64,000 nucleotides of DNA from the NCBI GenBank assembly GCA_037349315.1, contig JBAIAC010000035.1, positions 9,314,501-9,378,500 of the forward strand, in the 5' to 3' direction. This DNA is from Chelydra serpentina. Its lineage: Eukaryota; Chordata; Testudines; Chelydridae. Under the pieces are notes generated by a model, which did not search any database, had not been told where the DNA came from, and saw nothing but the letters and a program-made list of their open reading frames with translations. The position numbers and the translations under genes are program-made. This document shows positions 36,101 through 44,999 of the stretch, piece after piece. The number at the start of each line of letters is the position of its first letter. Within the stretch, counting starts at the first letter, position 1.

Positions 36101-38509
36101 CTGCGTGTGAAAATCTCTGTCATTCAATGGTGTCAGCGGACTGGGACAAGGGCAGTCTAGCTTAGTGATCAGAGTGGGAGTCAGACTTCATGGCTGGAGC
36201 AGATGTCGGGAACCAACAATTAGGGTCAGAACTGGAGCCAAGAGTCAAGCTGAAGGTCAAGCACTAGATGCTGGAGCTGAGGGGCAAGCCAGAGTCGGTA
36301 GTCGGAAGGCAGAGCCCTGGATCAAACCAGAGGACAGGTACTGGAAACCAGAGCCGAGGATCAAGCTGTAGTCAGAAAACAGTGGCATGGGTCCAGGGGC
36401 AGCACCAGCCTTTTTGCCGCCCTAGGTGGCGGCGGTGGGAGAAGCTGCCGCTGAAATGCCGCCAAGATCCCCGGCGGCCGACACTTCCGGGGATCTCAGT
36501 GGCATTTCGGCGGCAGCCTCTCCCGTCGGCGGCCACTGAGGGACCTGCAACCCCCCCCCCCCCCCCCAATCCTGGCACCCTAGGCGACTGCCTAGGCTCG
36601 CCCAATGGTAGCGCCGGCCCTGCATAGGTCAAACTGGAGGCTAGGAATTGGATACCAGATCCGAGGGTCAAGCCAGAGTCAGTAGTTAGAAGCCAAAGCC
36701 ATGGGTCAAGCTGAGGGTCAGGAACTGGAGCAAGCAGGGTAGCAGGCAGTCCAAAGGGGGTCCAAATCAGGGGCAGGACAAAGGCCAGGCTGGGTGGAAG
36801 GCAGGAGTAGCAGGAACAAGGTAACACAGCAGCAGGCACAGTGGTGGCCATGAGCACTGAGCAGCCAGCGAGCTGCCGCTGCTGCTGGTTTAAGAGCGGG
36901 CTTACTAGCTCCAGCAGTCAATCGGCTGGCATGGCCAATGGTGGCAAGGACAATCAGGCAGCCTGCTGCAGGCCAGCTGTACTGATGAGGCTGCCCGAAG
37001 CCTAGCTCTGCTGCAAGCCCTGGCTCCTGACAAATGGCTTCATAGTCAATTGACAGCTCTGTTGGTCACTGGAATATTACCACGGTACTCAGTTGTGGGA
37101 AGTCAGCCGCGGCCCTGCAATGCCCATGAGAAACATTTCCATTATGGCCCATCAAAGGGAGAACAACAAGAAGTGGGAGGAGAGAAGCAAAGCGGGGGTA
37201 GAGAATAAGAATCCTTTAAAACTGCTCCAGAAGCTTAGCTCAGGATCACATGCATTCATGTACTTGATTTATGTGAGTATTTAGTACAATGGTGCATGAA
37301 AATTGCACACCCACCTGGCAAATTTTATCCTTAACTGGCTATTTGCTCATTCAGTTTTCCTGCCCCATATATGCATGTTTTTGCAGTAACAGACATGGGG
37401 AAATTAGCCAAAATACATCACAACAGACACTCCAGTGTCCTCAGGTTTTGGAAATCAAGCCTCCCCCTTCTCGTGGTAATTTGGCAAAGATTACAGTTTT
37501 TCCCAAATAAATGAGGACATTGACCTGAACTATTTAGTGGTCTCACACCCTTGTGTGGTGCCAATACAAAAGCCTCATGTGCTCTGTGTGGACATTAAAA
37601 ATCCACAACAATAGCACTTTTTAACAGTAGCCACCTGCTCTTAACCAAAATTTCCTTCTCTACCCTGTTGTGTTGTCCACCTGCCAGCTGTCTTCCAACC
37701 CAGTGATAGCTGCATTTTAGTGGTGAACTTTGGGATCTTTCTAGATAAAAGGAGCTCTCTAGAAGTGTAAGATACATCGGCAGGATCTTCTTCCTACACT
37801 TTCTAATTGAGATGGCATCTATTTTACAGAAGGCCAGAATCAATTCTTTCAGGAAACTGCCTGATCAATAATTCTAGTCTGATAGTGACAGTTGTCCTGA
37901 TAATAATCTTGTATCCTTATCAGGACTATCCACTCAGAACCCGATCTGTGCCTTTCATAAAAGGGTGTGGATAAATGGAGCCATCTGATTGGCTGGTGAG
38001 GATTCCCAGCTGTTTAAATATGAGGCTGTATGCACAGGGATCTGAACTCTATAGGCAAACACTAGAATGCTTTTATAAAACCATAATCTTATGTGTTGGG
38101 TTACAATATCATTTTACATATTTCTCAGCTAGAGACATTCAGCCTTGTAGGTCATGCAGTCACCTCAGAAATGTGTAATGTAAAGATGACACCATAATGT
38201 CAATCCCACCTCTCATTGCATATTGGTAGTCTTAGAACAAACAAACAGATAAAACTGTGTGATATTCTATTACTCCTTAATTGAAACTATCCTCTCTGTA
38301 CAAATGTGGCAAACTACACATACAAACACAAACATGAATAAATGCACACAACTTGATAAATACATCCATCAATAGACTTCATTTTTAAAAATGGACAAAC
38401 TCTTACCTATTTTTATATCATTCTGTTGTTACTGTCCCAAAATATCCCACCAGTGTTACTTACCTCCTATCCAGCCAGCTACAAAATCTTCGAATTGAAG
38501 ACTGCCCAT
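9011..38509 (-). CDS. SLC25A48: SLC25A48, mitochondrial solute carrier (seven coding exons, complete)
   Basis: Spliced coding sequence join(38464..38509, 35530..35573, 28443..28514, 25068..25320, 16048..16296, 13880..14013, 9011..9133), read on the minus strand: 921 nt, 306 residues plus TAA. Frame is kept through all six GT-AG introns. It has the three tandem mitochondrial-carrier repeats, with signatures PLDTVK (25-30), PVDLIK (121-126) and PMDVVK (231-236), each followed downstream by the aromatic/basic-glycine motif: FFKG (58-61), IYRG (172-175), FVRG (268-271). Length and sequence fit vertebrate SLC25A48 (about 311 residues in human as I recall). The family is a six-helix inner mitochondrial membrane transporter; mammalian SLC25A48 has been reported to import choline into mitochondria, so the same role here is inference by orthology. 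No frameshift or stop is seen, so it looks functional. Human neighbours such as CXCL14 and IL9 were not seen in the window. Confidence 0.96.
10746..11730 (-). mobile_element. 5'-truncated CR1 LINE (reverse transcriptase C-terminal end and 3' tail)
   Basis: Read on the minus strand, 11730 to 10746 runs from the fragment [10 protein letters not shown] of the reverse-transcriptase region, through the typical CR1 C-terminal coding sequence, to the 3' terminus with two ATTCTATG-type units (atcatagaatcatagaa on the plus strand at 10746). Stops and small indels make it dead. It lies in gene sense in intron 6 of SLC25A48. Confidence 0.93.
12030..12390. repeat. Unclassified repeat-like segment
   Basis: GC-richer than its surroundings, with repeated short modules (ctccagcctgac, tcccagcctgac, gactcctgcctctc, cagctcctgcctgg). 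The composition resembles an LTR-type repeat, but no ends or duplication could be set. Confidence 0.3.
13880..14013 (-). CDS. SLC25A48: SLC25A48 coding exon 6 (third carrier signature)
   Basis: A 134-nt exon from acceptor cttatttctag to donor gtaagtgg. It completes glycine 222 and encodes residues 223-266, including [18 protein letters not shown] with the third signature PMDVVK (231-236), and ends in EGLK. A minus-strand ORF overlapping this exon reads on into both introns and is not a protein. Confidence 0.96.
14014..16047 (-). other. SLC25A48 intron 5 (2,034 bp)
   Basis: Phase-1 intron. A hairpin repeat lies at 15411-15480. A 128-codon ORF in gene sense (14604-14990) has no recognisable domain, and no splice context makes it an exon. 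Confidence 0.8.
15411..15480. repeat. Hairpin MITE with caatggg core
   Basis: gggcccgatgcaaagcccat and atgtcaatgggctttggatc form the two arms of one stem, giving a foldback of about 70 bp. It is one of several similar hairpins in the window. Confidence 0.6.
16048..16296 (-). CDS. SLC25A48: SLC25A48 coding exon 5
   Basis: A 249-nt exon from acceptor tgtttttgcag to donor gtatgatc, encoding residues 139-221 with split codons at both ends. The start (residues 140-152) is a variable linker. It then has the E-G motif (QEGLAG, 166-171), IYRG (172-175) and the helix-4 stretch [16 protein letters not shown] (179-194), which is strongly conserved in the family. The linker looks about five residues shorter than the human one I recall, which accounts for the 306 versus 311 length. 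Confidence 0.95.
16445..16735. repeat. MITE-like repeat rich in ttaggnacctaa modules
   Basis: Contains many copies of self-complementary modules (gacttaggaacctaagtc, gttaggtacctatg, tttaggcacctaaatctgg) between aatttcaaaagtgcc and ggcatttttgaaaatgtt, which act as rough inverted ends. Related fragments lie at 8478-8550 and 10276-10385. Confidence 0.55.
17398..17788. mobile_element. Tigger-type DNA transposon remnant (MITE), 391 bp
   Basis: Inverted ends of 27 bp with 24 matches: CAGCAGAACCTCAGAGTTAC at the left, and the reverse complement of the right end beginning CAGTAGAACCTCAGAGTTAC. TA follows the right end; the left flank is now TT. The interior has no transposase frame. Confidence 0.85.
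18727..19150 (-). mobile_element. Old CR1 LINE 3' fragment
   Basis: Plus-strand order matches the reverse complement of a CR1 3' end: tcacaggaatacaagacaga, cacccagcccacctcctg, ttccaccacctagtgcatct, then tatcaaatccctccttattt. It is far more diverged than the CR1 at 10746. Confidence 0.6.
19935..20045 (+). repeat. Ancient interspersed repeat, unclassified
   Basis: Resembles the widespread vertebrate repeat body that reads roughly ggaccccattgtgctaggcg, tgtacaaacacagaacaaaa, gacagtccctgccc. Here it reads accgcattgtgccaggtgat, gtacaactacagaacaacaa, cagtccctgaccc. Confidence 0.45.
22535..22640 (-). repeat. Unclassified turtle-type repeat piece
   Basis: Contains ttgtagcggagttggtccca, ggatattagagagacaagt, and ctcgctcaccaacagaagta in the order seen in a common reptile repeat tail (reverse complement). 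It accounts for part of the 185-codon minus-strand ORF here. Confidence 0.4.
24033..24843 (+). mobile_element. Solo LTR of an endogenous retrovirus, 811 bp
   Basis: Begins TGTCATAAAC and ends CCTTGCCA (TG...CA), flanked by a perfect 5-bp duplication, GGGCC, at 24028-24032 and 24844-24848. A polyadenylation signal AATAAA is at 24476-24481. A run of 17 G is at 24376-24392. No internal viral genes lie next to it, so it is a recombined solo LTR. It is antisense to SLC25A48 in intron 4. Its right duplication is also the first base block of a hairpin MITE (24844-24915), so it inserted at or into that repeat. Confidence 0.9.
24844..24915. repeat. Hairpin MITE with caatggg core
   Basis: gggcctgatccagagcccac and its partner gccttttgatcaggctctgg form a foldback around gaagtcaatgggaatc. 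It abuts the solo LTR. Confidence 0.6.
25068..25320 (-). CDS. SLC25A48: SLC25A48 coding exon 4 (second carrier signature)
   Basis: A 253-nt exon from acceptor ttcactgttag to donor gtaagaag, encoding residues 55-138 plus one base of codon 139. It carries FFKG (58-61), the helix-2 stretch [13 protein letters not shown], and the second signature PVDLIK (121-126). The ORF beginning at the internal ATG GGA-ATG-TCT is not a real start: the reading frame is open upstream to the splice acceptor. Confidence 0.96.
25423..26291 (+). mobile_element. Second solo LTR of an endogenous retrovirus, 869 bp
   Basis: Begins TGTGACCATG and ends CCGGTGACA, flanked by a perfect 5-bp duplication, CCCTG, at 25418-25422 and 26292-26296. 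AATAAA is at 26090-26095, with a downstream T/G-rich stretch (gttttagtttagttagg). It is a different family from the LTR at 24033. There are no internal genes. It is antisense to SLC25A48 in intron 3, about 100 bp from the exon 4 acceptor. Confidence 0.92.
27419..27812. mobile_element. hAT-type foldback MITE hosting a nested MITE
   Basis: The ends agggcttgtctacag and catgtagacaagc are inverted. Inside, aattctaatgcacaccaatg, gcacactcactggccca at 27461-27503 is roughly inverted by tgggccagtgagtgtgcaac and gttagaattcatg at 27609-27644, making a long hairpin. It is split by the 123-bp MITE at 27654-27776. Confidence 0.75.
27654..27776 (-). mobile_element. hAT-type MITE copy A (TAGGGTGACCAGA ends), 123 bp
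   Basis: Ends TAGGGTGACCAGA and TCTGGTCACCCTA are perfect inverted repeats, flanked by a perfect 8-bp duplication, CTCCCAGG, at 27646-27653 and 27777-27784. Nearly identical to the copy at 28142 but inverted. It inserted into an older MITE. Confidence 0.95.
28142..28265 (+). mobile_element. hAT-type MITE copy B (TAGGGTGACCAGA ends), 124 bp
   Basis: Starts TAGGGTGACCAGATGTCC and ends CTGGTCACCCTA, flanked by a perfect 8-bp duplication, GAGGAGTC, at 28134-28141 and 28266-28273. It lies 177 bp from the exon 3 donor of SLC25A48 and opposite in orientation to copy A. Confidence 0.95.
28443..28514 (-). CDS. SLC25A48: SLC25A48 coding exon 3
   Basis: A 72-nt exon in phase 0, flanked by acceptor attttgcag and donor gtaagtacc. 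It encodes residues 31-54, starting [13 protein letters not shown] and ending VYRNES, which is the matrix-loop part of carrier repeat 1 straight after the first signature. A longer ORF runs through it in the same frame, but its ATG lies in intron 2. Confidence 0.95.
28515..35529 (-). other. SLC25A48 intron 2 (7,015 bp)
   Basis: Phase-0 intron. A CR1-type repeat tail is at 28981-29058. The rest (about 29060-35529) is mostly AT-rich sequence in which I recognise no gene, exon or intact element. A hairpin-type short repeat with the core gaagtcaatgg lies near 31690-31755. Confidence 0.8.
28981..29058 (+). repeat. CR1/SINE 3' tail relic
   Basis: Reads ttctatggactctgttatgc, agaaggacagattagaccgt, cccttctggccttaaattct, a diverged copy of the shared CR1-tail motif. 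Confidence 0.6.
35530..35573 (-). CDS. SLC25A48: SLC25A48 coding exon 2 (first carrier signature)
   Basis: A 44-nt micro-exon between acceptor taatccccag and donor gtaaaata. It completes glycine 16 and encodes [14 protein letters not shown], holding the first P-x-D-x-x-K signature at residues 25-30. Exon 1 plus exon 2 is exactly 30 codons. It is too short for any ORF-length filter. Confidence 0.95.
36160..37035. repeat. Unclassified medium-length repeat (hosts a hAT element)
   Basis: Contains a direct internal duplication: aagccagagtcggtagtcgg at about 36285 and aagccagagtcagtagttag at about 36671, both followed by aaggcagagcc or aagccaaagcc. There are many ggtcaagc and aactggag modules. The family and ends are not identified; the hAT at 36394-36622 interrupts it. 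Confidence 0.4.
36394..36622. mobile_element. hAT-type element (CAGGGGCAGC / GCCGGCCCTG ends), 229 bp
   Basis: Left end CAGGGGCAGCACCAG, right end GGTAGCGCCGGCCCTG, with 8-bp flanks CATGGGTC (36386-36393) and CATAGGTC (36623-36630), 7 of 8 matching. GC-rich with a 17-C run at 36551-36567. Confidence 0.88.
38464..38509 (-). CDS. SLC25A48: SLC25A48 coding exon 1 (start codon)
   Basis: Minus-strand ATG at 38509-38507 opens [16 protein letters not shown] (residues 1-16; the last codon is split G|GA), then the donor gtaagt. The start is well supported. It has A at -3 and G at +4, an in-frame TAA lies two codons upstream, and the peptide matches the known vertebrate N terminus. The exon is only 46 nt. 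The longer overlapping minus-strand ORFs here are in other frames and are not coding. Confidence 0.95.
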
Positions 38510-38850
38510 GTTTTAAAACTGCTGGACAACTCCAATTCAAATCGTTTCTTGCAAGTTTGCAATTCACATTCAATTTCCGGCATGTGCTGTTGAGGACTGC
38601 TTGAATGTGTCTCTTTGACTCTGTTATGTAGAAAAGTGAATCCCACACCACCGGGTGTCCCAAAGGGATTGTAGTAAGAGTTCGTGTCTTTCACATGTTT
38701 CAGCAGTATTAAAACTGCAACAACTCTGACTCTAACCTCTCACACAGCCTGTCTCAAAATGCCTCCAAAGCCCACTGTGACATCATTCCCCCAAACCTTA
38801 AAGGCACAGTACATCTAGAGCATAGGAATTTTCCTTCCCTTTTTTTTCTT
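38510..38850 (-). promoter_or_regulatory. Candidate 5' UTR / proximal promoter of SLC25A48
   Basis: The sequence just upstream of the start codon on the minus strand. There is no TATA box at a clear position and no CpG island. A CRE-like octamer TGATGTCA (one base off TGACGTCA) lies at 38785-38778 on the minus strand. The transcription start, and whether a non-coding first exon exists farther upstream, cannot be read from sequence alone. Confidence 0.2.
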
Positions 38851-39189
38851 TTAGAGACAAATGGGGAAGATTACTGACTAAATACAAACCATGCATTTAT
38901 TGCAGGTCAAATTACTTTGTGTTCTAATTGTTCCTTTTGAAAGAAGCATCAGTAAAAGGGATTTTATGTTATTGGCAATAATGATAGCTGATGATAATTG
39001 CATTTGAAAAGGTGGGGTTTTTCCGTAGGCATAATATTTTAAAAACATGAATCAATATGAAATTCCAGGTATGGCATGCATGGAATTAGGGCCATAGTAT
39101 GAACTACTTATTTATGTTGGTGAGCAGATACTCACACAAGTCACAATATAATAACAACAACAACACCTAGCTCTGATATAGTGTTTGTG
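38851..39189. other. Upstream flank of SLC25A48, nothing recognised
   Basis: AT-rich sequence with a short (AAC)n tract near 39150-39165. No gene. Confidence 0.5.
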
Positions 39190-39350
39190 TCAGTAGATCT
39201 CAAAGAAAAGACAGTTTCATTATTCCCATTTTGCAGATGGGGAAACTGAGGCTGAGAGATCTGCCCAGGTCACCCTCTGGGAACAGAACTTAAGTCTCCT
39301 CAGTCTCAACCCTCTGCGCTATCCTCTAGGCAACACTGCCTCTTGTATGA
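39190..39350 (-). repeat. MIR SINE (antisense)
   Basis: Reads cccattttgcagatggggaa, actgaggctgagagatctgc, then a ctcagtctcaaccctctgcg block, which is MIR in reverse complement. Confidence 0.7.
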
Positions 39351-39656
39351 TACATATGCTGTCCCAGTATGAGTAAAGGGTACTTACTGTGGTCCTTGAA
39401 TGCTAGGGAAAGTGACTGTGGTCCAGAATGCCAACTGATGTAAATAAGAGTAGCTCTATTGAGTTCAACACAGCTATGCTGAGAATCTGGCCTTCTAAGT
39501 ACAGACTAAGACACATAGTATATCTATCCTGAGGGAAGTTGTACATCTAGGGCCTAATCTTGCCAACTTTTACTCGTATGAATGGACCTTACCCACACAA
39601 GTAGCCCTGTTGACTTCGATATTCCATACATGAAGCCAATGGGACCATTCACACTT

Positions 39657-39870
39657 TAGGATTTGTCTACATAGGGACATCCAGGAAAATGAATTAGTTA
39701 AACTTCATTAAATCCCTGTGTGGACACTGTTAATCAGAATTAAAGCGGCCTTAATTCTCAATGACAATGTTCACACAGGGGTTTAATGTCATTTAACTAA
39801 TCCACTTCAATTCACACCATTAGTTCATTTGGATTTATTTTCCTGTCTGTCCCTGTAGAGATCAGCTCTT
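39657..39870. mobile_element. hAT-type MITE (agg..ttgtctacat class)
   Basis: Left end aggatttgtctacataggga, and the right part (ccctgtagagatcagctctt) is its rough inverse. The inner stretches gaattagttaaacttcatta and taatgtcatttaactaatcc are inverted to each other. Confidence 0.6.
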
Positions 39871-41879
39871 AATGTCCTTGCATAAGGAATAGCTATGTGA
39901 GTATAGGATAGGGCCCCTACTTAAACCTAAACTTGTTGGCATTGAGGAACAGGAAAAATGGAATTTACTCCCATTCAGTCAATTACTAGCCAGGAAACTT
40001 TACTTAAGTACATTAAAAGCCAGGAACTACTGGATTAGGATTTAGGTGCAATAGGTCTGATTAAAACAGTTAAATCTATAAACTCCAAAGTTAAAAAATT
40101 AGGCATCCTGAGTTATCAAGTGTTTTTTTTTATAGTTTTGCTTGACTCTGGACAAGTGAGATCTAAAGAGATGGAAAAAATGGTAAGAACAAAGTGACCC
40201 ATTAAGTGCGTGGGAGGGTTTCTCAAGAAAGCACACCGTGAGCCAGCCTGATGGTCTAGTGGGTGTGCCATGCCCTTGGCAGGGAGGGGAAAGAAAGTGA
40301 GAAAAAGGGTAATTTCCGAAAGGTTTATCCCTCCCCCAACGTCAAAAGTCTTCTACACAATGAGATACTTTACACCATAATGGGCTAAAATTCCATAGGG
40401 ACCAGGGCTGACTGGAAATTTTCCATCAAAACTGTTTTGACAGAAAATTCTTTTTTTGGACTACATTAATTAAAACAGAACGCCTGAAAAACCAAAATAT
40501 TGTGGCTTTCAGCCAAAAATTTTCAATATTTAAATTTTCGCTCTAATAATAAATAATAATAAGTATACAATTAATAATATATAAACGGATGCACAAGGAC
40601 ATGGTGTGTATTATTTTCATGAAGACCATTGAAAAAATCTGGCCAAACAGGATAACTATTCAGAAGGGGGGATGTACGATGAATTAGCCACATCTTCTAT
40701 TTAACTTAACGGAGTCACACTGTTAAATTTCCCCACTACATTTTGAATATTGTCCCATTAAGTGTGAAATATTTTGAAAAGACTTTCATGTTACTGTAAA
40801 ATAGAATTGCAACCAGCTGTTATTCAGACTTTACTGTAAATAACTTGGATATAGTTCAGAAGGCGTTGGGAAGCTAGAACTGAAATGGAAGATGAGCTCA
40901 GTTTCTGGAAATGTATCTCTGAACACAGTGGGTGCCAATCTATTTGCAGTGAGCTGGGCAGTTGACAACACTTGGAATAACTAGCTCCCAACAATGAATC
41001 CGATACTTCACATTACTATTTCAAACCAGCCCTGGAAAAGGGCTGAGATACCTGGCAAGAAGCTAATTGTGAAGACTTGGAAAGCAGCTATCTATCAGTG
41101 AAAAGTTAGGAGGGGTTTCACTGGGAAGAGTCATGAGAACTTGGAAGAGCCTTCATTTATATGACTGGGAGATTTGTGGGATGTGAAGAAGTCTCCTTCC
41201 AGCCCGGGAAGGATCCATATATTTTCTATGGAGGTCATCTCTGCATTGTATGTGCCCAAACATACTGGATACTTCAGTCCTGGCCCATGCTTTAATCATG
41301 ATGGGGACACATCAACAAGTGCCCCATGGATTCCCAGGCTTGCAAAACAGGTTAAACATCGATGGGGCGAGTGTAAAACATTTCTTTATTATGAGCCATT
41401 CCATTTCAGATACGCTAGTTCAGGATTAACTCCTCTTTGTACATTAACCTCTTTATAAAAGCGTAACTGCAGCCCCAGTACTGCACACAGACACACGGGT
41501 GCAAAGCCTTCTGCCTTCCCAGGGTCTACAGCATTGCATCTCTTTGATTGACTGGGGCCTAAAAAAACTGATCGAGGCCAGTAGATTAAAAAAATGATAT
41601 GAAGCCCCAAAATGACTAAAAATGAATGTAATCAATATGTAAATGAAATAAACCAGACAGCGTCATATTTAAAGACTACCAGCTAAATCCAGACTGTACG
41701 AAGACACACCAGCGACCATGGAACTGAGGTGCAAAAGTGTGCCACAGCTGTTAGCCTGTTTTGTAGTCAACAGATCATTATACCCCAGCCGAGAGAGGAT
41801 CACCACTCCTTGGCTTTGTTACAGGAGTGCTCTGTCTATGTAATAAGTTAATAGAAATGTAACGCACAGCTTTTAGATA
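39871..41879. other. Intergenic, nothing recognised
   Basis: No gene, exon or intact transposon recognised. AT-rich with small runs of A and T. Confidence 0.5.
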
Positions 41880-41933
41880 GCATTTTCAGTCTTTAGATCT
41901 CAAAGCACTTTACAAAGGATGTCAGTCTCATTA

Positions 41934-42141
41934 CAGATGCTGCCCGACTTACGCAAGCGTTCCGTTCCGGAACGCCTTGCGTAACTCGAATTTTGCATAA
42001 GTCGGAAACGTATCTCCGACCATTATGCAAAAAAACCTCAAACCCTCCTATTTTTAGCTTACGGAACTTTTTCCGTAAATGCGAATTTGCATAAGTTGGG
42101 TCTTGTGTAACCTGGGTCTAGCGTAACCTGGGGAATGTCTG
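41934..42141. mobile_element. Tigger-type MITE, 208 bp
   Basis: Left end CAGATGCTGCCCGACTTACG and the reverse complement of the right end CAGACATTCCCCAGGTTACG are partial inverted repeats (about 14 of 21). TA dinucleotides flank both sides (41932-41933 and 42142-42143). The interior repeats gcgtaa, gcataagt and a gttccgttccggaac palindrome. Confidence 0.75.
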
Positions 42142-42143
42142 TA

Positions 42144-42262
42144 TAGCCTATTGGATAGGGCCCTGCCCCAGCACTTAGAAGATGTGGGTTCAGTTCCCAC
42201 TTGTTGCCTTGGGTAAGGCATTTCCTTCCTGGTGTCTCAGTTTCCCCATCTGTGAAATTCAC
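42144..42262 (+). repeat. tRNA-derived SINE (MIR-like)
   Basis: A box TAGCCTATTGG at 42144-42154 and B box GGTTCAGTTCC at 42187-42197, followed by the MIR-like ttgggtaaggcatttccttc and ctcagtttccccatctgtga. It begins directly at the right flank of the Tigger MITE. Confidence 0.6.
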
Positions 42263-42624
42263 TAGCCAGGCAAACTGATTTTACAAGCAGCTATGAAACC
42301 CTGTTTGTTTACTTCAAAATGCTCCTGTGCCTCCAGCCTGAGTGTGGGAGACTGTGAGGTTTATGAAACCCCAAGGGTAGTCCTCAAGTCCCTGGCAGCA
42401 GTAGGTAGATTAGCCCTCAGTTTATGAAGAGAGATGTAATGACACCAGCCAAACACGGGAGGAAAATTGAAAAGACTGCCACTAGGTTTTCTTTTTAGTG
42501 AAAGGCAGAACCAAGATCGCTTGCTGCTTCTTTCAGCAGATGGCAGTGTCCTAGTACCCCTGGCTGCAATGCTTTGTTCAGTTAAACATTCTCCCCTACT
42601 GTATGAACTTTTTAAGGGGTCAAC

Positions 42625-42718
42625 GCGTGCACCTTAGAGGGAACTATCCGTGGACCACCTGAATGTAGCTCACGGACCACTGGTTGTCCGTGGACCACAG
42701 TTTGAGAACGTCTGTTCT
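42625..42718 (-). mobile_element. hAT-type MITE fragment (GTTCTCAAACTGTGG class)
   Basis: On the minus strand it starts CAGACGTTCTCAAACTGTGG and has repeated GTCC(A/G)TG(A/G) modules, ending GATAGTTCCCTCTAAGGTGC. The GTTCCCTCTAA piece resembles the end of the MITE at 6868. Confidence 0.6.
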
Positions 42719-44999
42719 ACCCCATTCCTTACATGACCCAGCAATACATTTGCTTTTAGACTGCTGCACATTGAGCAGAGTTTTGCAGTGAGCTGTCCAA
42801 GGGGAATGCCTGGGTTTTTTTCCCCTGGTGAGTATAGTCAACTTAGAATTCAGCAACATGTCTGAGTATCCATGGACTTCAATGGGAGCAGGGGCAGGCC
42901 TAGAGATGCTGTCCTTTGAATGGCTTGTTTATATGTACTAAAGCTAACAACATCACCCTGGATTTCACATCCTTCCTAGCAATGTTCCTGCCAACAGAAT
43001 GGCAAGAGAGCCATTGAATCAGGGCCAGAATAGCTAGGTTACAATCGGGCACAGGGAGAAAGCCACCTGCATTCCCAACTGATTGCCAGCAAGGGCTCAA
43101 GATTATTCATTATTATCTGTAATACATGCCTGCAATTGCTTTATTATTAGATGATTCCTCTACATAACTAGGCACGTCCATTAGCTTCATAACATCCATC
43201 ATGACAACATTCGTTCCTTCTGTAGTAATGTCCTGCATTGGTGGGATTTGGCTCCCTGTGGACAGAGTAAGGTTTTCATACCTCACCTGTTTTGATCGTG
43301 TGGTGAGTGGGGAAAGCATCTTTCCTTGTTGTTAAGCAGCACCAGAATTAACAAATGACACAGAGACTCGGCATCATCACTAGATCTAAGGTTTCTAATG
43401 AAAGTGGCAAGTGCTGACCCAGGTGTTAGAGAACTGTTAGAGAACAGCAAAATTTCCACAAATGTTATTAACGCTCCTCTTCCAACAAACAAAGGAACTT
43501 GTACAACTCTAAAATAGAGCTATGGAGCCACATTCTACCTTTGGTTTCCACAGTGCCATACTGACTTTCCAGGGTGTACACAAGTGCAGAATTAGGTCCA
43601 CAGTATCCTATACATTCAGAGTGCAGCTCACCAGTGAGCCAATTGTCACAAGAAATTCCCATGCAGTGTCCGACAATCCATTCAGTGATAGGAGCTGCTC
43701 TGTCCAGAATGCCATGTAGGAAAAGTCTTGAGACATTGTAAAAATCCTGGACTTGATCCTTTTCCACAGCCAAAGGCTTTCCCAGTGCCAAGATTCTCAT
43801 TGGAGAACAAGAGAAGCGATGACACCTCGAAAGGAACCCAGCAATTTAGAATGCTCTCGCAAACGCCAAACAAGCTGAAGTCGATGCCTCCCAGTGACCT
43901 GTGAAGGCTTGTTCACCTTGAAGAAATTGCCCAGTGGACGTGTGCCTGAGTTAAGTGTGCCTGAGCAATGCTTTAATAAGCAGGTGGATCAAAAGACACG
44001 TCTTTCTAAAACATTGCATTATAAAAGCAAGGCCACCCTCAGTGAGTGATGCCTGTTTCTCTCCACCTCTCTTCCCCCACATTTGAGACATAACAGCAAT
44101 TTATAAGATCCTCAATGAGCAGGAAGTTTCTTTGGCAGAGAAGGCTCGAAGGGCACGGAACGAATTCTGTGGCTATACTACTAATGAGTCTAAGTGGAGC
44201 AGTTTGTTCAAAGGAATTAACTAGGCTCCAAGTTGCGATTGTAATCCCAGGGAAACATTTCTACAAATAATGTTCAGTACAAGGCTCAGCATACACCGTG
44301 TCATTTACCCAGTCAAAAGCAAATTTCAACCCAGTGTTAGCACTATATTATTATGTTATTAGAGAAGACTGGGAGCTTCTTCAAAGAGGTGAACCTTTCA
44401 CTCACAAAGCTCGCCACAGAAATATGACCGTGCAGGCAAGGCAAAGTTGGATGCATGGAGAAAATTATTTTCCCAGATCAGCATGACAGAACTTGACTCC
44501 TCTAATCCCCTCTCCAGAAGTCCCACTGACAACCACAGGAGTCCCAGCTATGTCAGAAGAGAACCAGAGTAGATTTGAGATCTACTTTCTGGATCAGAGA
44601 GCAGCATTTCACCTTATGACTGCAGCTGTTTAAATGATCACAGCCTGTGAATTCCAAAAACCATCATCCAGACCCTTCATACGCTTAGTGGTGTCCTTCC
44701 TATCCTGAACACGTAGACATAGGGCTCTTCTTCATGGTCTGCATTGTCACCAATAGGATGCAGAGAGGATTGTGCTTCCAAAACCACTTTACCGCCTAAA
44801 TAAGGGCTCATGATTAAGTAGATGGACCAGGATCGAGTCTAGTTTGTACAACAAAATCTGGGGGAGGAGCCTCTCTTTCTAAATACTCCAAGCCATAGCA
44901 GGGACTCCTTGACAGCACAGATCTTCAAGAACTTAAGCGAGCACAGGATATGTCCCACTCAGCACATAGGGCTTCACCCAACAAGGTACTGAACATTCT
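42719..44999. other. Intergenic, nothing recognised
   Basis: No gene or intact repeat was recognised. Open frames up to 110 codons on the minus strand carry no family motifs. Confidence 0.5.

Larger units (their letters stand above)
35574..38463 (-). other. SLC25A48 intron 1 (2,890 bp)
   Basis: Phase-1 intron. Its 5' half (gene sense), near 37040-38463, has no recognised feature. Its 3' half is occupied by the unclassified repeat at 36160-37035, which contains a hAT element at 36394-36622. ORFs of 100-160 codons in this GC-rich part come from repeat sequence. Confidence 0.85.

Noticed and set aside
36372..36857. 161-codon minus-strand ORF with proline- and glycine-rich sequence
   Set aside because: It is a translation of the hAT element at 36394-36622 and the surrounding repeat; the glycine/proline runs come from C17 and GC-rich repeats.
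38460..38694. Two minus-strand ORFs across the SLC25A48 start
   Set aside because: They are in the other two frames; the real start at 38509 is in the third frame and has an in-frame stop just upstream.
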